Shown here: positions 33,201 to 45,849 of the stretch, one piece after another
How positions within the stretch are numbered: the stretch's first letter is position 1
Layout: each line of letters opens with the position of its first letter
DNA from: Gnomoniopsis sp. IMI 355080
Taxonomy: Eukaryota > Ascomycota > Sordariomycetes > Diaporthales > Gnomoniaceae
Reading direction: 5' to 3'
NCBI GenBank assembly: GCA_027946555.1
Contig: JAPEVC010000011.1
Location: 62,001 to 126,000 of the forward strand
DNA length: 64,000 bases
The notes under the pieces: generated by a model
What the model was told of the DNA's origin: nothing
The model's database searches: none
The model's input: only the letters and a program-made list of their open reading frames with translations
Program-made: the position numbers and the translations under genes

Positions 33201-36200
33201 GCTGATAGTGAGGGCCGAGGCGCTGAAGGATCTGAGGATGCTGAGCCGCAACCTATGGAAGGTGTCGAATCTACTGATGTTGCGGGACTGGCGGAGGGAG
33301 AGCAGCCCACAGAACCACAGCCTCGTGTTTTCACAAACATTAGGGGTGAGCAGGTTGACATCACTGACCTGGGCATTGATCCGGACTACTTGGGAGCTTT
33401 GCCTGAGGAATTTCGTGAGGAGGTCATTGCGCAGACCATTACAGCGAGACGCGCCGAGGCACGCGAAGCTGCTGCAGCCGCAGAGAACCCAACTGGTGAG
33501 CAGCAAGGCGAGGCTTACCAAGAATTCCTCGACGCACTTCCTGAGGATCTTCGTCATGAAATCCAACAGACAGAACGCCAGGAACGCCGACGAATTGACA
33601 GAGAGAACGCACGTCGTGCTGCAGCTGCTAGTGGTCAAGCCGCCATGGCTCAAGATATGGATGCCGCCAGCATTTTGGCGACTTTGCCGCCCAACATCAG
33701 AGACGAGGTACTAATGGACCAAGGCCATGAAATTATGGACCAATTGCCACCAGACATGGCTGCTCAGGCAAGAGCCCTGGGGGAGCGGATGCGAGGTCAT
33801 TTCAACCCACGCGCCAGGGAACCCGCTCGCAACGTCGCGGAGCCAGCATCTGGCAACGAGAATAAGGTTCAACGCCGGACAGTTGTGCAGATGTTAGACA
33901 AGGCGGGTGTCGCGACCCTCTTACGTCTCATGTTCGTGAGCCAACAGGGTTCCATCCGCAGCAACTTGTTCCGAGTGCTCATCGATATTTCGGACAACCG
34001 CCAGAACCGACTTGAGATCATCGGCTCTCTGCTGCAGATCCTTCAGTTTGGGAGCACAGACATGGAAGCCGTGGAGCGCAGTTTCAGCGCCCTTTCACTC
34101 CGAGCGAAACAGCCCAAAGACAAGGAGAAGGAGAAAGACAAGGACACCAAGACACCTCAAAGCCTTAAGCGGGCACTGACGAGTATCAGTGGTGGCAGCA
34201 GCAATATACAACAGAACTCAGAAATCTCTCCACTTCTGGTCGTTCAGCAGTGTCTTGACTTGCTGGTCGAGCTGTCGGGCAAGAACCCTCACGTCCCGTC
34301 GCTCTTCTTGACTGAGCACGATCCCATTGCATCCTCTCTGAAGCAGTCCCAAAAGGGCAAGGGCAAAGCCAAGGACCTAAAGGCGCACAAATATGCGATC
34401 AACTCACTGCTCCACCTGCTTGACAGAGATCTCGTCATGGAGAGTTCCTCGGTGATGCAACTTCTTGTGGATCTCCTCAATAAAGTAACTTTACCGCTCC
34501 AGGCCCTCGAGCGACGTCGCAAGGAGGCCGAAGAGGAGGCCAAGAAGGCAGCGGAGTCAGAGAAGGCAGGCCAGGAGCAAGCACCCAACGAAAATGTCAC
34601 TGAAAACGCCGAGAGCACGTCCCACGCACCTGCTGAGGCTTCAGCAGAGTCATCGTCTAAGCCTCAGGCGGGAGAGCAGAAGAAAGTTCGACAGATCCAA
34701 CCTCCCTACATTCCAGCGGAGAACCTGAGGCTTGTCATCAAGATTTTCGTCGCCCGAGAGTGCAGTTCCAAGACTTTCCAGAACACCATCTCGACAATCA
34801 AGAACCTGTCGAACATTCCCGACGCCAAGCAAGTCTTCGGAAAGGAATTGGTTAAGCAGGCTCAAACTCTCAGCAGGAACATTGTGTCTGACCTTGACGA
34901 GCTGCTTCCGCACATAGAGAAGGCCGAATCTGGAACCGAGATCCAGGGGCTTGCACTCGCTAAATTCTCCCCTGGTGCTTCGGAACAGAACAAGCTCCTT
35001 CGCGTTTTGACTGCTCTCGATCACCTCTTCGAGACAAAGAAGGATGGCACTCGGGATGCTAGCGATGTGGCTGCGGCGGACGAGAAGTCGAGCCTGCTTA
35101 TGAGCCTCTACCACAACGACACCTTCAATATGATGTGGGAGAAGCTAAGCGCTTGTCTCCTAGCTATTCGTCAGCGTGATAATATGCTCAATGTTGCCAC
35201 CATCCTCCTTCCTCTGATCGAGTCACTCATGGTTGTCTGCAAGAACACCACTCTTGACAACACAACACAAACCGGTCAGAACAACAAGGAGTTGGTCCTT
35301 GCAAGCCCTCCTCCGGAGGACGCTGTGGCGGGCTTGTTCTTCAACTTCACCAATGATCACAGACGAGTACTCAACGAGCTTGTCCGACAAAACAACAAGT
35401 TGATGTCTGGGACCTTCTCGCTTCTTGTGAAGAACCCCAAGATGCTTGATTTCGAAAACAAGCGTAGCTACTTCCACCGCACCGTGCATGCAAAGAATTC
35501 TGGACAAACTCGACCATCCTACCCGTCTTTAAGTATCAGCATTCGCCGGAAGCACGTATTCCACGATTCATACCGCAACTTGCATTACAAGTCCGACGAT
35601 GAGATCAAATATGGCAAGCTCAACGTGCGCTTCCACGGTGAAGACGGCGTGGACGCTGGAGGTGTCTCCCGAGAGTGGTTCCAGATTCTGACCAGGGACA
35701 TGTTCAACCCCAACTACGCACTCTTCACGCCGGTGTCCTCGGACAAGACTACCTTCCACCCCAACAAGTCCAGTCACGTCAACGAAGAGCACTTGCGATT
35801 CTTCAACTTTATTGGCAGAGTCATAGGAAAGGCTGTGTACGAGCAAAAGTTGCTGGATTGCTACTTCAGTCGTGCCATGTATAAACGCATTCTTGGCAAG
35901 CGGGTGTCGGTGAAGGACATGGAATCCCACGACCCTGACTACTACAAGTCGTTGGTCTGGATGCTCGAGAATGACATTACGAATGTTAGCTTCGAGACCT
36001 TCTCTGTTGAGGAGGAAGAGTTTGGAGTCAAGAAGATCTACGACCTCATTGAGAACGGTCGAAACGTTGAGGTGACCAACGAGAACAAGCAAGAGTTCGT
36101 ACGGCTTGTCGTCGAATTCAAGCTTCTCACATCAGTGAAGGATCAAATGGACAACTTCCTTACTGGATTCCACGGTATCATTCCCGCGGAATTGATCTCT

Positions 36201-36669
36201 ATTTTCAACGAGCAGGAGTTGGAGCTGCTTATCTCTGGTGTTCCTGATATCGATGTAAATGACTGGAAGAGCAACACCGAGTATCACCAATATACAGCGG
36301 CTTCGCAGCAGATCCAGTGGTTCTGGCGTGCTGTCCGCTCCTTCGACAAGGAAGAGCGAGCCAAGCTCATGCAGTTCGTGACGGGAACGTCCAAGCCGCC
36401 TCTGAACGGATTCAAGGAGTTAGAAGGCATGAATGGTGCTACTCGATTCAACATCCACCGCGATTACGGCAACAAGGACCGTCTGCCAAGCTCTCATACT
36501 TGCTTCAATCGTAAGTCCACCCTGCCCTCTGCGCATTCACCCTTGTAGATAAAGATGCTAACTGAAGCTTGCAGAGCTTGATCTTCCCGAGTACGAGAGC
36601 TACGATACTCTGCGCAGCCAGGTCCTGAAAGCCATCACGCAAGGCAGCGACTATTTTGGTTTCGCGTAA
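24228..36669 (+). CDS. tom1: HECT E3 ubiquitin ligase Tom1 (HUWE1 orthologue), 4057 aa
   Basis: Exons 24228-24275, 24359-32066, 32125-32184, 32248-36510 and 36575-36669 give 4057 residues. The N-terminal 850 or so residues match the armadillo-like DUF908/DUF913 region, with motifs such as FLVSKDDPSDSRWRGWGDLKV-like text, LRKLVDDSKFLGSLRTIMENP and PLACGVLASSEAIQQVIPL. Residues about 2387-2590 are an extreme Asp/Glu tract. A charged Arg/Glu/Ala helix is at about 2860-2927 and LP-containing ubiquitin-binding motifs (YLGALPEEFREEV, FLDALPEDLRHEI, ILATLPPNIRDEV; DUF4414) at about 2980-3113. The HECT domain fills about 3690-4057; the catalytic Cys is about 4024 in SSHTCFNQLDLPEY, and the chain ends GFGFA as usual. 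In yeast Tom1 acts in histone and ribosomal-protein surplus removal and mRNA export; the same is expected here. Exon 2 is a single 7.7-kb exon. Confidence 0.97.
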
Positions 36670-37510
36670 AGAAGAAATCACGGATCGGCGTATTTTCCTT
36701 TTATGGTCTGCTAGCACGCATTGATCTCGACATTGACACGAATGGGGTATGCACTGGAATACGATTGGTGTTTTGGAGCCAAAGGGGGAACAATTGCATT
36801 GGGGTATGAGCAGCACGGTTTGGCTCAGCTCGCGCCTTTGAACATTGATTGAATGTTTTACTGAGCTGTGTCCGCTTATTTGCGTTTCTACCTCTTGCGC
36901 ATGAGGAGCAACAGGACCTGGAAGACGTTGAAGGGAAAAGGCAACGGATTGAGTGCCTAGCAGTTGGCTGCATAGATTTTTGGCGGCGGGGCCAAGGAGA
37001 CATAAAGATGGATGCGGGGTGCAGGCCCGCGGAAGTCGATTAGTCTCTACAAAGCACCTAGCTTGTCATTGTGAGTAGCTCAGCCATTAGGGTGAATTTT
37101 AGAGATACAGTCATTTGTGGTGCCATGGTACTCTCTGACATTTGCGATGCCGTGGGCTGTGAGGCCGAAAGGATGGAGCCGGCCGGGCTGATTTGGCCAA
37201 GGATTGGGGCCAAGGGGTCGATTGGGAGTGGTTTCTCACTTAAGCGTAGAGTGGCTCTTGACTCGCCGCCCTTTTTGATATTCGCGTTCCGTAAGTAGTC
37301 TGTCCAAATATGCATGAACTTGTGTCTCATTTTGGCCCAGATGGACAATACAAGCACTTAGCTTGTTGCCATTTTCGGGACTAAGCATTCCTACCTTGGG
37401 TATACATGCCACGTGTGGGAGGCGATCTGTACATTTGCAAGTATAGGCAGCCTCCGTCACGCGGCCAAGGGATGATGACGAGAGGAATGAAGGAAAGCAT
37501 GTTTGATAAT

Positions 37511-37537
37511 GATGATGATGATGATGATGATGATGAT
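37511..37537. repeat. (GAT)9 microsatellite
   Basis: Nine perfect GAT units in non-coding DNA downstream of tom1. Confidence 0.95.
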
Positions 37538-38443
37538 TATCAGAAATCTCACATCTTTCGATATACCGACCGTGGAAGAGACCTTGGCAATTTAGTTTTA
37601 CTATCACTGTCTGTGCTCTGTCAGTAGAGTTCGGTTAGAATTATATTTCCCAGCCTTGTTATATAGGTAGGTAATTACGAATACCAAGCACTATGGCTAC
37701 GCGGATATACCATGGCACACAGCAGGTGTACAGTATCTAGGTACAGTACGTATGTACATACGAGGCTATTGAGGCGGGATGGGGGATTCCCGCAGGTCTA
37801 ATACTGTTTTCTGCATGGCGTGCATGACCAAGTGCGGCTAGCAAAGGCCATGGACGCGGGCCGCCTCGTTTCGTTTCAGGGGCGGGCTGGCCGGCCGGCT
37901 GGGCTGGCTAGCGACGCCAGGCGATGGCGTGGACTTCGGTTATGGGGGCCGAAGTTGAGTACCTGGCCTGCTGACGAGATAACCGCAAGATCGTATAAAG
38001 ACAAGGCTGGCACTGCATCGCATGCTACCTGGGTATATTGTGCAATACTAGGCAGTAGACTTACATACTCAATGTCACTAGGATGGTCTCTTTTCGAGGA
38101 CTTGAAAGAGGTGGACCGAGAGCCCTTTATCTATAGGTCGATGCTTTACAGGGGCGGTACGGAATACATAGTAATACGCAGTAGTTCCCGGCCGGGATGA
38201 CCGTTCTACGCGATCCTCTTCCAGCCTGCCCAGCCCCACATCAAGCCGCAGACCGCTAGAAACGATGGTAGTCTTGGGACCCCTGGCCCTTGTAATTCTG
38301 GTGCATTGTAATGTGTTTCTTCGGAGGACAATGAACCTTTGACCACAGACCAGCTAGATTCTTCCCGAGGGTGCGACTAGACTTTAGAGGGAGGAGGGGT
38401 TCGGAAGGTTGGCGAAAAAAGGGGGTGGGATGAACGTGGGAAG

Positions 38444-38469
<26 letters not shown>
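38444..38469. repeat. (AC)13 microsatellite
   Basis: Thirteen perfect AC units, then an interrupted CACACA. Non-coding, upstream of gyp5. Confidence 0.95.
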
Positions 38470-38476
<7 letters not shown>

Positions 38477-39235
38477 AGAGGAAGGCGCTTGGACAAAAGG
38501 TACCCACGGACGTACATAGTAGGCATGGGAGCTGGATGGGTTGGCGAGAACCTGCAAAAAAAAAAAAAGAGTATCCGCATCCCATTGTAATCCGTAGGTG
38601 GTCAATGAATGGGTCGTCATCCCAATCTTGAAGGGAACATTATCTGCATCCATCTTTTTGCCATCCCAAAATCAGAGTCAGCATTGCACTTGCACTTGCA
38701 CACACGTTTGAGGTCATCCTATTTTCGGATTGCGAAGAGGGCGTCATCAAGTGAGTTCGCGGCCACGTCCAACAAAGCTATCCATCCGTCGACCCATCTT
38801 GGCTCCACCAACCACACTGTCCATCACACACCTCTTTTTACCCACCTCCCCAAGGCGACGGATCAGTACCTTCTCTCCACCACCCAATTGCTGCCGCTGT
38901 TCTGTTCTGTTCTGTTTCTTTCACGACCTCGAATATTTACATCACCCTGGTGCGCGTGCAGGGCACTGTTCAGAAACATCCTGTCTCTCCACTCGACGCC
39001 AGACGTTGCTTCCAGCCAAAAAGTCAAGCCACGGATCTTGATCTCCTTCCTGCCCTTGCCCGCATTCTATACCATATGGCCTAGTCTTGCAACTCAAGCT
39101 GTCGACAGCTATCTTATTCGCTTTGCCTTATCCCCCTCCTTACCACCCCGGCGGCGAACATATCTCGACCATCGAACCCCGAACCGTTGCGCATAAGCCT
39201 TCATCTCGAACCGCGACGCGGTCCATCAATTCAAC

Positions 39236-42200
39236 ATGGCGGAGCACGGAGAGACAGCCGTCCTGTCGCCCACCTCTGTCCACACCATGGACAGGAAGGA
39301 TAACATCTCGATTATGGAAGACGACTCTGATAAGGAAAATGTATGTCCATTCGTGCATCCCACCCTATCTTTCAGCCACCGGCTAGCTGCTTCCACACAT
39401 ACACACACACGCATTGCTTGGGCTCCTAAGATCCCCATCACAGCAGCCTTGGCTGGCACGATGCAGTGACACAGGCCAGCGCCTCATGTTTGTCGCACGG
39501 CATGCCACAAGAGCACCTTTCCCCAATTTAATTCCAAGACGCGAGATGGCGCCACTGATCGTCTACAAGAGATTGCTTTGACTCGGTTGCTAACGATGAT
39601 GCAAACCTCTAATAGGACACTTTTGAAGACGCCCACGACGCTCAAGATGCGCATGATGCTGTCCCCGAGACCTCCTCTGTACGATCACTAACCCAGAGGA
39701 GTGTCTCCGGCTCCAGACCGCCCGCTCCCAAACCCGACCCCGAGCCACAGATTGCAGAGGCAGAGGAGGAGAAGGAAGCGCCCGTCGAAGAGCTGAAGGT
39801 GGTCTCGCCAGAGCCTGAAACAAAGGCAGTGGCAGAACCGGAGAAAGTCCCAGAGCCTGTGGAGGAGGCCAAGGACGAATTTGAGGAAATTGAGACCACG
39901 ACTTCTGTCCCCGACGACCATGAGGTGACCCCGCCCCAGGAGCGATTGTCCGTTCAGTCTAATGGACAACTCGATGAAGTCAGCCTACATGACGAGGACC
40001 CGTCAGACGAAGTGAAAGGTTCAGATCCCGGCCATCGTTCGTCCAAAAAGCTCGCTTGGCTGACGGGACATGATACAGAAGAAGGGGCGGTCAAGATGAG
40101 TCCCAGCGAGCCAGAGCCTCCAGAGCCTCCCAAAAAGACCATCTCGCTGAGCAGCATCACGAGCTCCTTGCCCGCCATGCCTTGGTCCCCAGGGGCGCAG
40201 GGCCAGACCTCTCCCAAAAATCTCGACACTGCGCCCGCAACCGCCCCTGCAGCACCCACGTCTCCCGGGACGCCCCCTGCCAACGGCGTTGCCGCTGCAG
40301 CCCCCGCACCTCCACCCACGCGGAAACTCGCTGGTGCTTTCTCTTGGCTATCTAGAAGCTCGTCCAAGGATCTCACCAACGTGTTGCCGCCGACTGAATC
40401 AGCTCGGCGAAATACAGCCAGCTCCACCACCACGCTGACTAGTAACCCGGACATGATGCTTGGCAAGCTGGATGAGGAGGGCCGGCCCGTCAACGCACGG
40501 CATAGCTTGAAGGATCGCTTCAAGGCGATGCGTATGCGGGAGGAGGCCGGCATCACGAGTCTCCCTGACGATGGCGAACCAAATGGCATTGCGAACTTGG
40601 TCAACAAGGGGCCCAATGGCATCACACCTACACCAGCAGAGCAGAAGGATACTGTGCAGCCCCCGCCCTCACCGCAGCCAACACTAGCGCCTGGGACTGC
40701 CTCCGGCGCGACAGCCGGTCCTACGGGCCAACAGGTTGATTGGGATCTATGGCAAGCTGTCGTCAACGAAGGACCAGTTGCTGTGGCCAAAACGAGTCCA
40801 GAGGAGCTGAGCAAAGCTATTGCGACTGGCATTCCCAGTGCCATCCGAGGCGTGATATGGCAAGTGCTGGCACAGAGCCAGAGCGAAGAATTGGAGGCCG
40901 TATACCGAGAACTGGTTGTTAGAGGCACAGACAAGGAGAAAGACCGCCAAAGCAATGGATCGCTCAGCGTCGGTAGCAATGGTAGCAGCCTGAAAGAGTC
41001 CAGCTCGTCAGCGTCCTCGGTGCACTCTCACGACTCGGGCTTAAACGGAGCGCCGTCACCACCGCCGAAAGACTTCCCAAAGGAAGATGAAGCGACAAGA
41101 CAAAAGAAAAAGAAAGAAGACGCAGTCATGATATCGAGACTGGAAAAAGTGATTCGGAGGGACCTTGGTGCTCGGACAGCATACTCCAAATTTGCCTCTG
41201 CTCCAGGGCTGCAGGAGGGCCTGTACGGTGTCTGCAAGGCGTACGCACTTTTTGACGAAGAGGTTGGGTACGCTCAGGGCATGAACTTCTTGATTATGCC
41301 CCTTTTGTTCAACGTAAGACGAGATGATTTTCCCCGCGTTGTTTTAGGAGTAACGACTGACAAATTGTGCAGATGACCGAGGAAGAGGCGTTTTGCCTGT
41401 TGGTCAAGTTGATGAACAACTACCACCTGCGGGATCTCTTTATCCAAGACATGCCCGGTTTGCATATGCATTTGTACCAATTCGAGCGTTTACTGGAAGA
41501 TACGCAGCCCGCACTTTACTGTCATTTGAGACGACGAGGCATCTCGCCCCATCTCTACGCCACGCAGTGGTTTCTCACCTTGTTCTCCTACCGCTTCCCA
41601 CTCCAGCTTGTACTCCGCATCTACGACCTTATTCTGTCAGAAGGTCTGTCGGCTATACTGAAATTTGGCATCGTTTTGATGCAAAAGAACGCGGATACGC
41701 TGCTCGGCATGAACGACATGTCCCAACTTACCAACTACCTCCGGGACCGCCTTTTCGACGTGTACATCGAGTCAGCTCCCAGCGCCAGCAGCATCCTCGA
41801 GAACGGTTTCTTTGGCAGCTCAACCTCGAGCATGGATAAGGAAGTCTACCGTGCTGACCAACTTGTCCACGACGCCTGCGAGGTGAAGATCACTCCTGAA
41901 GTCCTGCAGGCCTACCGCACCGAGTGGGAAGAAAAGACCCGCGAAGAAAAGGAGCGCCAACAGGAACTTGAGACGCTACGCTCACAAAATAGCAGCTACT
42001 CGTCCAAGATTCGCAAGCTGGAGGAACGGCTGCAGGCGGTCGACAAAGAGCAAGCGGAGCTCGCAACGGAGCTGGTGCACACCAAGGTAGAGAACGAGGA
42101 GCTCAAGGATCAAAATGAGTCTCTCACGGGCCAGGTGCGGGAATTGAAGATTGTGATTGAGAAGCAGCCGGCGGACATCGAGGAACAATGGACTCTGGAG

Positions 42201-42435
42201 CGTGATGCGTTGATGCAGAATAATCAGCGTGTGCATGAGGAGAATGAGAAACTCGAGAAGGAGTGTGCAGACCTTGAGGAGCAGCTGGTCGCTACCAAGA
42301 TGCAATATGCGGAGGTAAGCATGCCCACCGCCAATATATTCCGTCTGGCTGTTTTGCTAACTACCTGTCTAGATAAATTCCCAACACGAGACGCTACAGA
42401 GGAAGTGGAATGACCTCAGGCGGACGTTTGCATAG
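39236..42435 (+). CDS. gyp5: Gyp5-type RabGAP with TBC domain and coiled coil, 935 aa
   Basis: Exons 39236-39340, 39616-41313, 41373-42314 and 42373-42435 join in frame to 935 residues. The first 420 residues are disordered, rich in Glu, Pro and Ser (many S-P sites). The TBC domain spans about 439-730. GIPSAIRGVIWQVLA opens it, a Ser/Gly/Lys-rich insert follows, then the Arg-finger region VIRRDLGART, the Gln-finger motif GYAQGMNFLIMPLLF, and FLTLFSYRFPLQLVLRIYDLIL. A coiled coil fills about 787-914 (EEKERQQELETLRSQ onward). This architecture is that of Gyp5/Evi5-like GTPase-activating proteins for Ypt1/Sec4-class Rabs acting at Golgi and sites of polarized growth. Exon 1 encodes only 35 residues, followed by a long first intron (275 nt). 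Confidence 0.93.
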
Positions 42436-43731
42436 GAGGAAGCCTCCACACATGAAATAACCTTGCCTGGGTGTAGCAAGATAACACCCCATATACACTG
42501 CCAAATCGGTCGAGGTCAAGGCTGAGCCGTGGGCGGTGTAGTGACTATCTTTTCGACATGGTGATCAACATGATAAACACCTCTCTCACACACTCTCTCT
42601 CATACACCAACAAACACACAAACACGCTTAGCATGCAAACATCATTATATCAACACGCCAAAACTGGACTAGGGGCTCACTTTATCAAAGAACGGCGATG
42701 GCAGGTGTTCTGGGGGACTGATTGGGTCACAGCAAGTAATCAAGCGAGCGAACAGGAGCTAGAAAGATTCGGCTTACTTAGAACTGTTTTGACTTTGAAG
42801 AGGATTGATAAGGAGTACTGAATACCATGTATAAAAAATGGCATCGGTTTTCTGATTATTCGAAAGCTTAGGGTTGTTGTTGACCTGCAATTGATCATTA
42901 CGTGTCTTGAAGTGTGTGCGTGCGGTGGGTATTTTTGGGTGGTTGTTGCAACAGGCTGTACGCTGCCTCCTTGTAGATGTATGCCATGAGCTCTCTCCAT
43001 GCCGGCGTATACGACGGGGAGAGATGAAGGCACACGGACGGCGAGGTTCGAATGCTAGCTGATTCAAATAGCATAGCGGCAGATCTAGTCCTTTGGTACC
43101 TGTACTTGATGGCCATTATGATCTGCCGGTATCAAGCAGCAAGCGTTCTGAGAAGCCCAGGCGAGAAAGTTCAGACGGCTTGAGCAAGCGGGAAAACTCT
43201 TGGTGTGCATTACAAGCTGGAAAGGTCAATCCAGGGCTTTCGACCTAGGCACTATTTGAAGGAGGTGTGTATCGCGAGCCAGCCTGGAAGGAATTCGACT
43301 GTGCGGGATCTACAGTCGAGAAGACTTGTCCCAATAATGGCGAGGTCTAGGTGCGACCAAAACATACATCTCGTAACTCTCAAAATCACGTTTGGGAACA
43401 TCGTTTGGCAGGACAGACACGATGTTCATTACGCACGTTAAAAGGCATTTCTTTTTCCATTGTACCCCGTTTGATTCCCCTTGTCCCAAATGCGACGAAC
43501 GTGTCACTGCTGATTGAAAAGTACAGCCATAGCCACCGAAATCATGAAGGTAGCCGATCTGATCCGTTGAACACCGAGTCCATTTTGTGAGTGCCTGATG
43601 ATGATGGGTGACTGTTGGGGCGAGATCGTGCCATGTTTCCATGGGTCCCGTTTTCCCACTATGAACACCCTCCCATCCAGCATTTGTTGTCCTAACCTTC
43701 CAACAGCACCACCGGTAGAGCGAGAAACCGT
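42436..43731. other. Intergenic 42436-43731, tail to tail
   Basis: Between the 3' ends of gyp5 and rps8. There are CA/CT-rich short repeats at about 42578-42632. No gene recognised. Confidence 0.5.
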
Positions 43732-44559
43732 CTACTTGTGGAGCTTACGCTGGTAGAAAGCCAGCTCCTCGCCCTCGAGGATGTAGCCGTCGCAGCGACC
43801 GGACTGGCCGGGGCGCGAGGCGACAACAGCGTACAGACGACCAGCCTCAAACTGCTTCTCGATCGCGGGGTCGACCTTGCCGTGCTTCTCAAAGCGCTGG
43901 GCCTGCTTCTTCTCGACGCTCTTGCTCTTCTTCACCTCCTCGACGGCCTGGCCCTGCTTCTGCTGGCGACGACGGCCGAGCGGCTGGCCGTAGTGGGCCT
44001 CGTACCACTGACGGAAGGGGGCGGCATCGACCTGGACGACGGCGGACTTGGTGAGGGTGTTGGTACGGACGAGCTCGTTGTTGGAGGGGTGGTAGACGAC
44101 GCCAATGACGCGGACCTTGCGGGCGGTGCCCTCGGAGGCCCAGGCAAAGTTACCAGAGTCGAGACGCAGGGCACGGTACTTGTGGTTGCCGCCGCGGGTG
44201 CGCACGGTGTGGATGCGCTTCGCGCCGATACGGGTCTGGGCGGGCTGACGGCCGGCCTCGAAAACGCGCTTCTTCCCTGTTGACGGAGGTCAGAACGTAT
44301 GTTCCGGAGGGTGACGAGAACTCCCAACTTTTTGATATCGTCTCGCAGCAAGAAGAACAAGCACAAATAACCCAGTCAAGGGAATTGTTTGGTTTGAGCC
44401 TTGCAATAGAGACGAAACAGAAAAGAGGGCACGACAGAGCTCCGAAAGCGATACGGGTTTTCGAATTTTTCATGTGTGATATAGGCTCGACATACGGTAG
44501 TAGGCACGCTTGGCGCCAGAGGCGGATCGCTTGTGGCGAGAGTCGCGAGAGATACCCAT
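43732..44559 (-). CDS. rps8: 40S ribosomal protein eS8, 202 aa
   Basis: Exons 44559-44496 and 44276-43732 give 202 residues: [21 protein letters not shown] at the N-terminus, then [55 protein letters not shown] and the C-terminal [22 protein letters not shown]. This is the conserved small-subunit protein eS8. The intron (219 nt) interrupts after codon 21, an early position common in ribosomal protein genes. A further intron is likely in the 5' untranslated region: a donor (atcag before gtacgt, about 44760) and an acceptor (gatacag, about 44571) lie just upstream of the ATG. Codon use is strongly biased to C-ending codons, as expected for a highly expressed gene. Confidence 0.97.
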
Positions 44560-45849
44560 GATTGCTGTTTCTGTATCAATGCAAACGAGTCGTCAGCGGT
44601 CTTGTTTCCTTTCCCCCAAAGATCGCAGTGTTCGAGGAGAGTTGGGCACACGGCAGTTTGATCTGCTTGTGCTTCACCCTCCAGACCCCGTGCGACCAAT
44701 CTTCAGGATATGGGGCGAGAATCGAATGTGTGCGATATTTCTTTCCTCGTTTGGACGTACCTGATGAGTTTGGTAATCACCAGTTGCAATCGGTTAATGA
44801 GGGTGGTTGTCGGCTTGTCGATGGGGATGCGAAATGGAGGAGGAAGAAAGTTGCAAATTCGAGAAAGCTGTGGGTTTGGAAGGACCAATTTTCGCGCTTG
44901 TCCCCTTTGGGATAAGCGACATTTTAGCGCCGCGGAAGGAAGCACGTGATGACCCTAGCAGCGACACCAAGCACCTGAGTCGTTGTGAGAGATCTGCTGC
45001 TAATTCGCTTACCGAATGTCTTCTCACTGTCTCAAACTTGGAAAGTCTGCGAAGTTTGAAATTTGATTCGTTAGAGTTTTATTGTCGACTCCTGACGGAA
45101 AGCCCTATTCAAGTCATACATGACCAACTCCGTATGCTCTTCCTGTCAAGAGATGCTGAGGCCCAAGACCCTGGCCATACGTACCTGGGTAGCACTTACA
45201 CAAAGACGGACGCATCTTACAAAATACCTGGGATGAAGCGCGAGCAGCGCTCATTCATACAAGGCTGCCAGGCAGGCTCATGACTCCCTGGGCTACCTGC
45301 TCAGGAGCATTCGTGAAGAGACCTAGCGTGACTTGGAGTCCGGACCCGGGACAGCTCAAGTGTCAAAGTTACCAGTGTCATACAAGCCATACTTTGGTGG
45401 TCCCTGAATTCAGTCGATAACCCGTTCAGGGCATGCATAGGCGAACTTTGCGTGTTCCCACCTGTAGACGTCTCGTTCTGGTATCTACACCTCTTGAGAT
45501 ACAGCAACGCTTACTCTTCTTGCCAAGCTGCGCTTCTCCTTATTCAGTATATGCCTTCTTTAGGAGGTAGACAAGCGCTCCCCTCTGCTTTGGGCCCGCT
45601 AAACTCGTTTCTTAGAGTCCAAAATCTCCTTGCAACCACAGACACACCCTCACTACGCTGCAACGACAACGGACGCGAAATGCATGAACAAAAGATTGGG
45701 GACCAAACGCCGATTCAAAGTTGATTGTCGTTTCATGAATGGCTAAGAGGTCTTCTTGTTGACTATTTGTGAAAACAGAAGCTTGCACAAAATGCCTGGC
45801 GGGACTCATACTATCGATTCTAAGTTGCCTTTGGGAAGCCTACAAACGA
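44560..45849. other. Intergenic 44560-45849
   Basis: The proximal 200 nt probably hold the 5' leader intron of rps8. The rest is promoter and the 3' side of the Ulp1-like gene. A 158-codon plus-strand frame (44807-45283) lacks any recognisable domain and is not called. Confidence 0.45.

Larger units (their letters stand above)
36670..39235. other. Intergenic 36670-39235
   Basis: Between tom1 (3' end) and gyp5 (5' end). It holds two microsatellites (37511-37537, 38444-38469), a 13-nt A run (38556-38568), and a pyrimidine-rich leader of about 0.5 kb before gyp5. A 195-codon ATG frame in that leader (38609-39196) is biased Ser/Pro/His text from the base composition and is not counted as a gene. 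Confidence 0.5.

Noticed and set aside
38609..39196. 195-codon ATG frame upstream of gyp5
   Set aside because: Lies in a pyrimidine-rich leader; the text is Ser/Pro/His/Leu bias without a domain.
39954..40979. 341-codon open frame antisense to gyp5
   Set aside because: It mirrors the Pro/Ser-rich coding frame of gyp5, has no domain and no ATG context, and GC-rich third positions often leave such shadows.
43040..43070. GGTTCGAAT-like T-loop text
   Set aside because: No matching arms for a tRNA cloverleaf around it.
43738..44283. 181-codon Leu-rich frame antisense to rps8
   Set aside because: Shadow caused by the biased codon use of eS8.
44277..44495. Possible snoRNA in the rps8 intron
   Set aside because: Ribosomal-protein introns often host snoRNAs, but I see no convincing C/D or H/ACA box pair here.
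44807..45283. 158-codon frame upstream of rps8
   Set aside because: Overlaps the rps8 promoter and leader; no recognisable features.
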